NCBI GenBank assembly: GCA_012511135.1
Contig: JAAZGQ010000334.1
Location: 1 to 9,683 of the forward strand
Reading direction: 5' to 3'
DNA length: 9,683 bases
Source of the DNA: Bacteroidales bacterium
GTDB taxonomy: Bacteria > Bacteroidota > Bacteroidia > Bacteroidales > UBA1402
The translations under genes and the position numbers were made by a program. Below the pieces are notes generated by a model that had not been told where the DNA came from, made no database searches, and saw only the letters and a list, made by a program, of their open reading frames with translations. Position 1 is the first letter of the stretch. Each line of letters opens with the position of its first letter. Below are positions 7,478 through 9,683 of the stretch, one piece after another.

Positions 7478-8462
7478 GAGTGTTTAATACTAATTCAAAA
7501 AAAGCTTTTTCCCTTTCCAGATTCAGTTCTGGAAAACGTTTGCCCAGTAAATGCAGGGCTGCAATATTTTTCTTTACAAAACGGAGATACTCCTCATCCT
7601 CTGGACGAAAAGGCTTGTGCTCCATTGCTTTATGAATTTGTTCCAATTGGCGGATAATTTCCAAAGTGTACTTTTCAAAGACAAATTCACCAAAACGCTC
7701 CCAAATATACTGAAAAGCTGCGGCCGAAGGATGAAGCATATCCTGCTCGTAAAATCGGTAATCCCTCAGGTCGTCCATAACTAACTCGTAAGCAGGAAAA
7801 TACACCAGCTGTCTGAAACGCGAGCACAAGCCATCGACCAACAAATGCAAGGAAGCCTTGCTCAGGGTGTTTTGCTGAGCTCCGTCCTTGAAGTGACGAA
7901 TGGGACTTACCGTAATCAGCACTTTTATCTCGGGCAGGCTTTCAAACAAGTCTTCAAAAAAAAGGCTTGTTTGCTCCAGCATCTCTTCTACAGACAAACG
8001 TCTGCGTGAAAAAAAGGAAGCTGGTAATTTATGGCAATTCGAAACAACAAAGCCCTTAGAAGCCAACTCGTATACCCAGGCCGTACCTAAACTCAGAATC
8101 AGGCAGGACGAAGACTCCAGAGCATCGGCAGAAGTCGAACAAGCCTGTTGAATTCCCTTAAGCACAACTTCACTGTCTTTGCCCGAAAAAGAGGAATGGA
8201 AGTCAAAACTTCCGTACAGGCCTCCGTATTCAAACAAATCTTCGTTGCGGTAAGACTTATGCACGAGCATAGCTCTGAGCGCATTGATTACTGAAAGGGG
8301 ATTATAAAGCACACCGAAAGGATTCGTCAGGCAGCTGAAACCGCTGCTTTGCAATTTCTTACCCACCGTATCTGCAAAACAGGAACCCAGGCAGAGTATA
8401 CTGTCATTGTGATTCAGGCGAAAACTGCTCTTTGGCAGCGATATTGTGGTCTTGAATTCCAT
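7461..8462 (-). CDS. GSCFA-domain protein (SGNH/GDSL-hydrolase-like), function unknown
   Basis: From the chosen ATG this protein has 333 residues. It carries the family-naming motif LGSCFAD (25-31, GSCFA at 26-30), then NPFGVLYNP (47-55), LSLGTAWVYE (123-132), SPIRHFKDG (186-194), and a C-terminal DMLHPS (241-246). By analogy with SGNH hydrolases, Ser27 would be the nucleophile and Asp241/His244 the other active-site residues; this is inference, as the reaction of GSCFA proteins is not known to me. No signal peptide is seen from this start. A frame open to an ATG at 8522 would add 20 residues, but the usual family start (Met, aromatic or basic residues, then P, about 25 residues before GSCFA) fits 8462. 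Its last codons overlap the murF-alr start by 17 nt. That pairing recurs in Bacteroidota as I recall it and suggests an envelope role. The family call is strong; the function is open. Confidence 0.92.
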   Translation of the reverse strand: MEFKTTISLPKSSFRLNHNDSILCLGSCFADTVGKKLQSSGFSCLTNPFGVLYNPLSVINALRAMLVHKSYRNEDLFEYGGLYGSFDFHSSFSGKDSEVVLKGIQQACSTSADALESSSCLILSLGTAWVYELASKGFVVSNCHKLPASFFSRRRLSVEEMLEQTSLFFEDLFESLPEIKVLITVSPIRHFKDGAQQNTLSKASLHLLVDGLCSRFRQLVYFPAYELVMDDLRDYRFYEQDMLHPSAAAFQYIWERFGEFVFEKYTLEIIRQLEQIHKAMEHKPFRPEDEEYLRFVKKNIAALHLLGKRFPELNLEREKAFFELVLNTHASSC

Positions 8463-8471
8463 AGTTGAAGA

Positions 8472-8503
8472 CAAAAATACATATATTTTACCTGCTACAC
8501 AGA
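8472..8503 (-). promoter_or_regulatory. Probable promoter of the GSCFA-murF/alr unit
   Basis: On the minus strand TATTTTTG (8472-8479) exactly matches TAnnTTTG, with TCTG (8500-8503) 20 nt upstream as a one-mismatch -33 element (TTTG). Only 9 nt separate the -7 box from the ATG at 8462, so the transcript would have almost no leader. If the longer frame from 8522 were used instead, this promoter would lie inside the gene. Confidence 0.45.
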
Positions 8504-8540
8504 ATTTATTTCCCAAATTCATTTATTGTGGAAAAAGTCT

Positions 8541-8548
8541 TACTTTTG
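8541..8548 (+). promoter_or_regulatory. Possible -7 box of the dxs promoter
   Basis: TACTTTTG matches TAnnTTTG exactly and lies 11 nt before the dxs ATG. No good TTTG is present 19-21 nt upstream, so support is weaker than for the opposing promoter. If real, dxs mRNA would be nearly leaderless. A short dyad, GAATTT-N7-AAATTC (8502-8520), lies between the two divergent promoters. Confidence 0.35.
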
Positions 8549-8559
8549 CTGTCTCAATT

Positions 8560-9683
8560 ATGGAAAAGAATAATTCTTTGTTGGACGGAATACAGTATCC
8601 GGAGGATCTTAAAAAGTGTTCGATCTCCCAATTAGACCAGGTTTGCGAAGAGCTCAGGCATTTTATTATTGATGCACTCTCCGAAAACCCCGGACATCTG
8701 GGTGCCAGCCTGGGCACCATAGAACTGACCGTTGCCATGCATTATGTACTGAATACCCCAAACGACCGCATTGTTTGGGACGTGGGGCATCAGGCATACG
8801 GACACAAGATTTTAACGGGTCGAAAAAACGTATTTCATACTAACCGCAAACTCAACGGTCTCAGCGGATTTCCCAATCCACTGGAGAACGAATACGATAC
8901 CTTTATAGCAGGACATGCCTCCAATTCTATTTCGGCAGCTTTGGGCATGGATATGGCTGCTGCTTTTAAAAAAGAACAAAGGCTAGTTGTAGCCGTAATC
9001 GGTGATGGAGCCATGACGGGCGGACTGGCTTTCGAAGGCCTTAACAACACTTCGGTCTATCCAAACAACCTGCTTATCGTATTGAACGACAACCAATACG
9101 CCATCGACAAAAACATTGGAGGCGTCAGTCACTACCTTTCAAAAATCAGCACCTCTAAACAATACAACAAGCTACGCTGGCAAAGTTATCTCCTTCTTAA
9201 AAAGATAGGTCTGATGAACGATGCCCGCAAAAACAAAATTTTGCGTTTCAGCAACAGCATCAAAGGCTTACTCAGCCATCAGCGTAATTTTTTTGAAGGT
9301 ATGGACATCCGCTACTTCGGACCGGTAGACGGACACGATGTCAGCAACCTTGTGAGAGTCTTGCGCACTATAAAAGACATGAAAGGGCCAAAAATCCTGC
9401 ATGTTTGTACCACCAAAGGCAAGGGTTTCCCCGCAGCTGAACAAGACGCCACCAAATACCATGCACCCGGAAAATTCAACAAAAAAACAGGCGAATGCGA
9501 GACTTCCTGTATACAGGAGAATCAGCCGCTGAGATTTCAGGATATTTTTGGTTATACCCTGATAGAACTGGCCGAAAAAAACGATAAAATCGTGGCAGTT
9601 ACACCTGCCATGCCCACCGGATGCGGATTAACCGAAATGATCAAACGTTTTCCCGACAGGGTTTTTGATGTTGGTATTGCCGA
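8560..9683 (+). CDS. dxs: 1-deoxy-D-xylulose-5-phosphate synthase, N-terminal part, cut by the window edge
   Basis: DXS condenses pyruvate and glyceraldehyde 3-phosphate with thiamine diphosphate, starting the MEP route to isoprenoids. 374 complete codons are present of a usual 620-640; the frame is open to the edge. Visible motifs are PGHLGASLG (44-52, His46), VGHQAYGHKILTGR (75-88, His77), the diphosphate and Mg2+ site GDGAMTGG (148-155) with Asn178 29 residues after Asp149 as in E. coli DXS, YFGPVDGHD (252-260), TTKGKGFPAAE (284-294), YHAPGKF (300-306) and TPAMPTG (348-354). The fragment ends at VGIA, just before the expected catalytic Glu. The ATG is the only suitable start, and the sequence after it matches Bacteroidota DXS. 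It is divergent from the GSCFA gene with a 97-nt spacer. The loop after Asn178 reads QYAIDKN, where I recall Met in place of Tyr in relatives. Confidence 0.95.
   Translation, partial: MEKNNSLLDGIQYPEDLKKCSISQLDQVCEELRHFIIDALSENPGHLGASLGTIELTVAMHYVLNTPNDRIVWDVGHQAYGHKILTGRKNVFHTNRKLNGLSGFPNPLENEYDTFIAGHASNSISAALGMDMAAAFKKEQRLVVAVIGDGAMTGGLAFEGLNNTSVYPNNLLIVLNDNQYAIDKNIGGVSHYLSKISTSKQYNKLRWQSYLLLKKIGLMNDARKNKILRFSNSIKGLLSHQRNFFEGMDIRYFGPVDGHDVSNLVRVLRTIKDMKGPKILHVCTTKGKGFPAAEQDATKYHAPGKFNKKTGECETSCIQENQPLRFQDIFGYTLIELAEKNDKIVAVTPAMPTGCGLTEMIKRFPDRVFDVGIA

Noticed and set aside
8463..8522. Longer start for the GSCFA protein at ATG 8522
   Set aside because: The extra 20 residues do not resemble family N-termini, and the extension would cover the predicted promoter.

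Overview
The window looks like ordinary chromosomal DNA of a member of the Bacteroidota, most likely Bacteroidales. Four things point there. MurF is fused to alanine racemase in one 824-residue protein, with a GSCFA-family gene directly upstream. A lipoprotein S41 peptidase is of the type common in that phylum. Three upstream regions carry boxes matching the Bacteroidota -7 promoter consensus TAnnTTTG. Most start codons lack a good Shine-Dalgarno sequence. The DXS sequence is also of the Bacteroidota type. No RNA gene, insertion sequence, CRISPR array, integrase or phage gene was seen.

Layout. Positions 1-3271 (minus strand) hold an L-fucose catabolic unit read in the order fucI (L-fucose isomerase), fucP (L-fucose:H+ symporter), then an aldo/keto reductase cut by the left edge. 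A near-perfect hairpin lies between fucI and fucP, and a -7 box plus an AT-rich palindrome lie upstream of fucI. Fuculose kinase, fuculose-phosphate aldolase and a regulator are not in the window. Positions 3417-8462 (minus strand) hold an envelope cluster read in the order GSCFA protein, MurF-Alr fusion (overlapping the GSCFA gene by 17 nt), then an S41-family lipoprotein peptidase 77 nt further on. Position 8560 to the right edge (plus strand) holds the first 374 complete codons of dxs, the entry enzyme of the MEP isoprenoid pathway. It diverges from the GSCFA gene across a 97-nt spacer.

How the genes work together. FucP imports L-fucose, FucI converts it to L-fuculose, and the reductase may handle a downstream aldehyde such as lactaldehyde (inference). 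MurF-Alr makes D-alanine and attaches D-Ala-D-Ala to the peptidoglycan precursor. Its neighbours, the GSCFA protein and the S41 lipoprotein, have no proven partner here but plausibly act in the envelope. DXS feeds isoprenoid synthesis, including undecaprenyl phosphate, the lipid carrier for cell-wall precursors.

I did not find a previously undescribed system. The points most worth a second look are the hairpin between fucI and fucP, the pair of divergent promoters placed almost on top of their start codons, and the uncharacterised GSCFA protein overlapping MurF-Alr.
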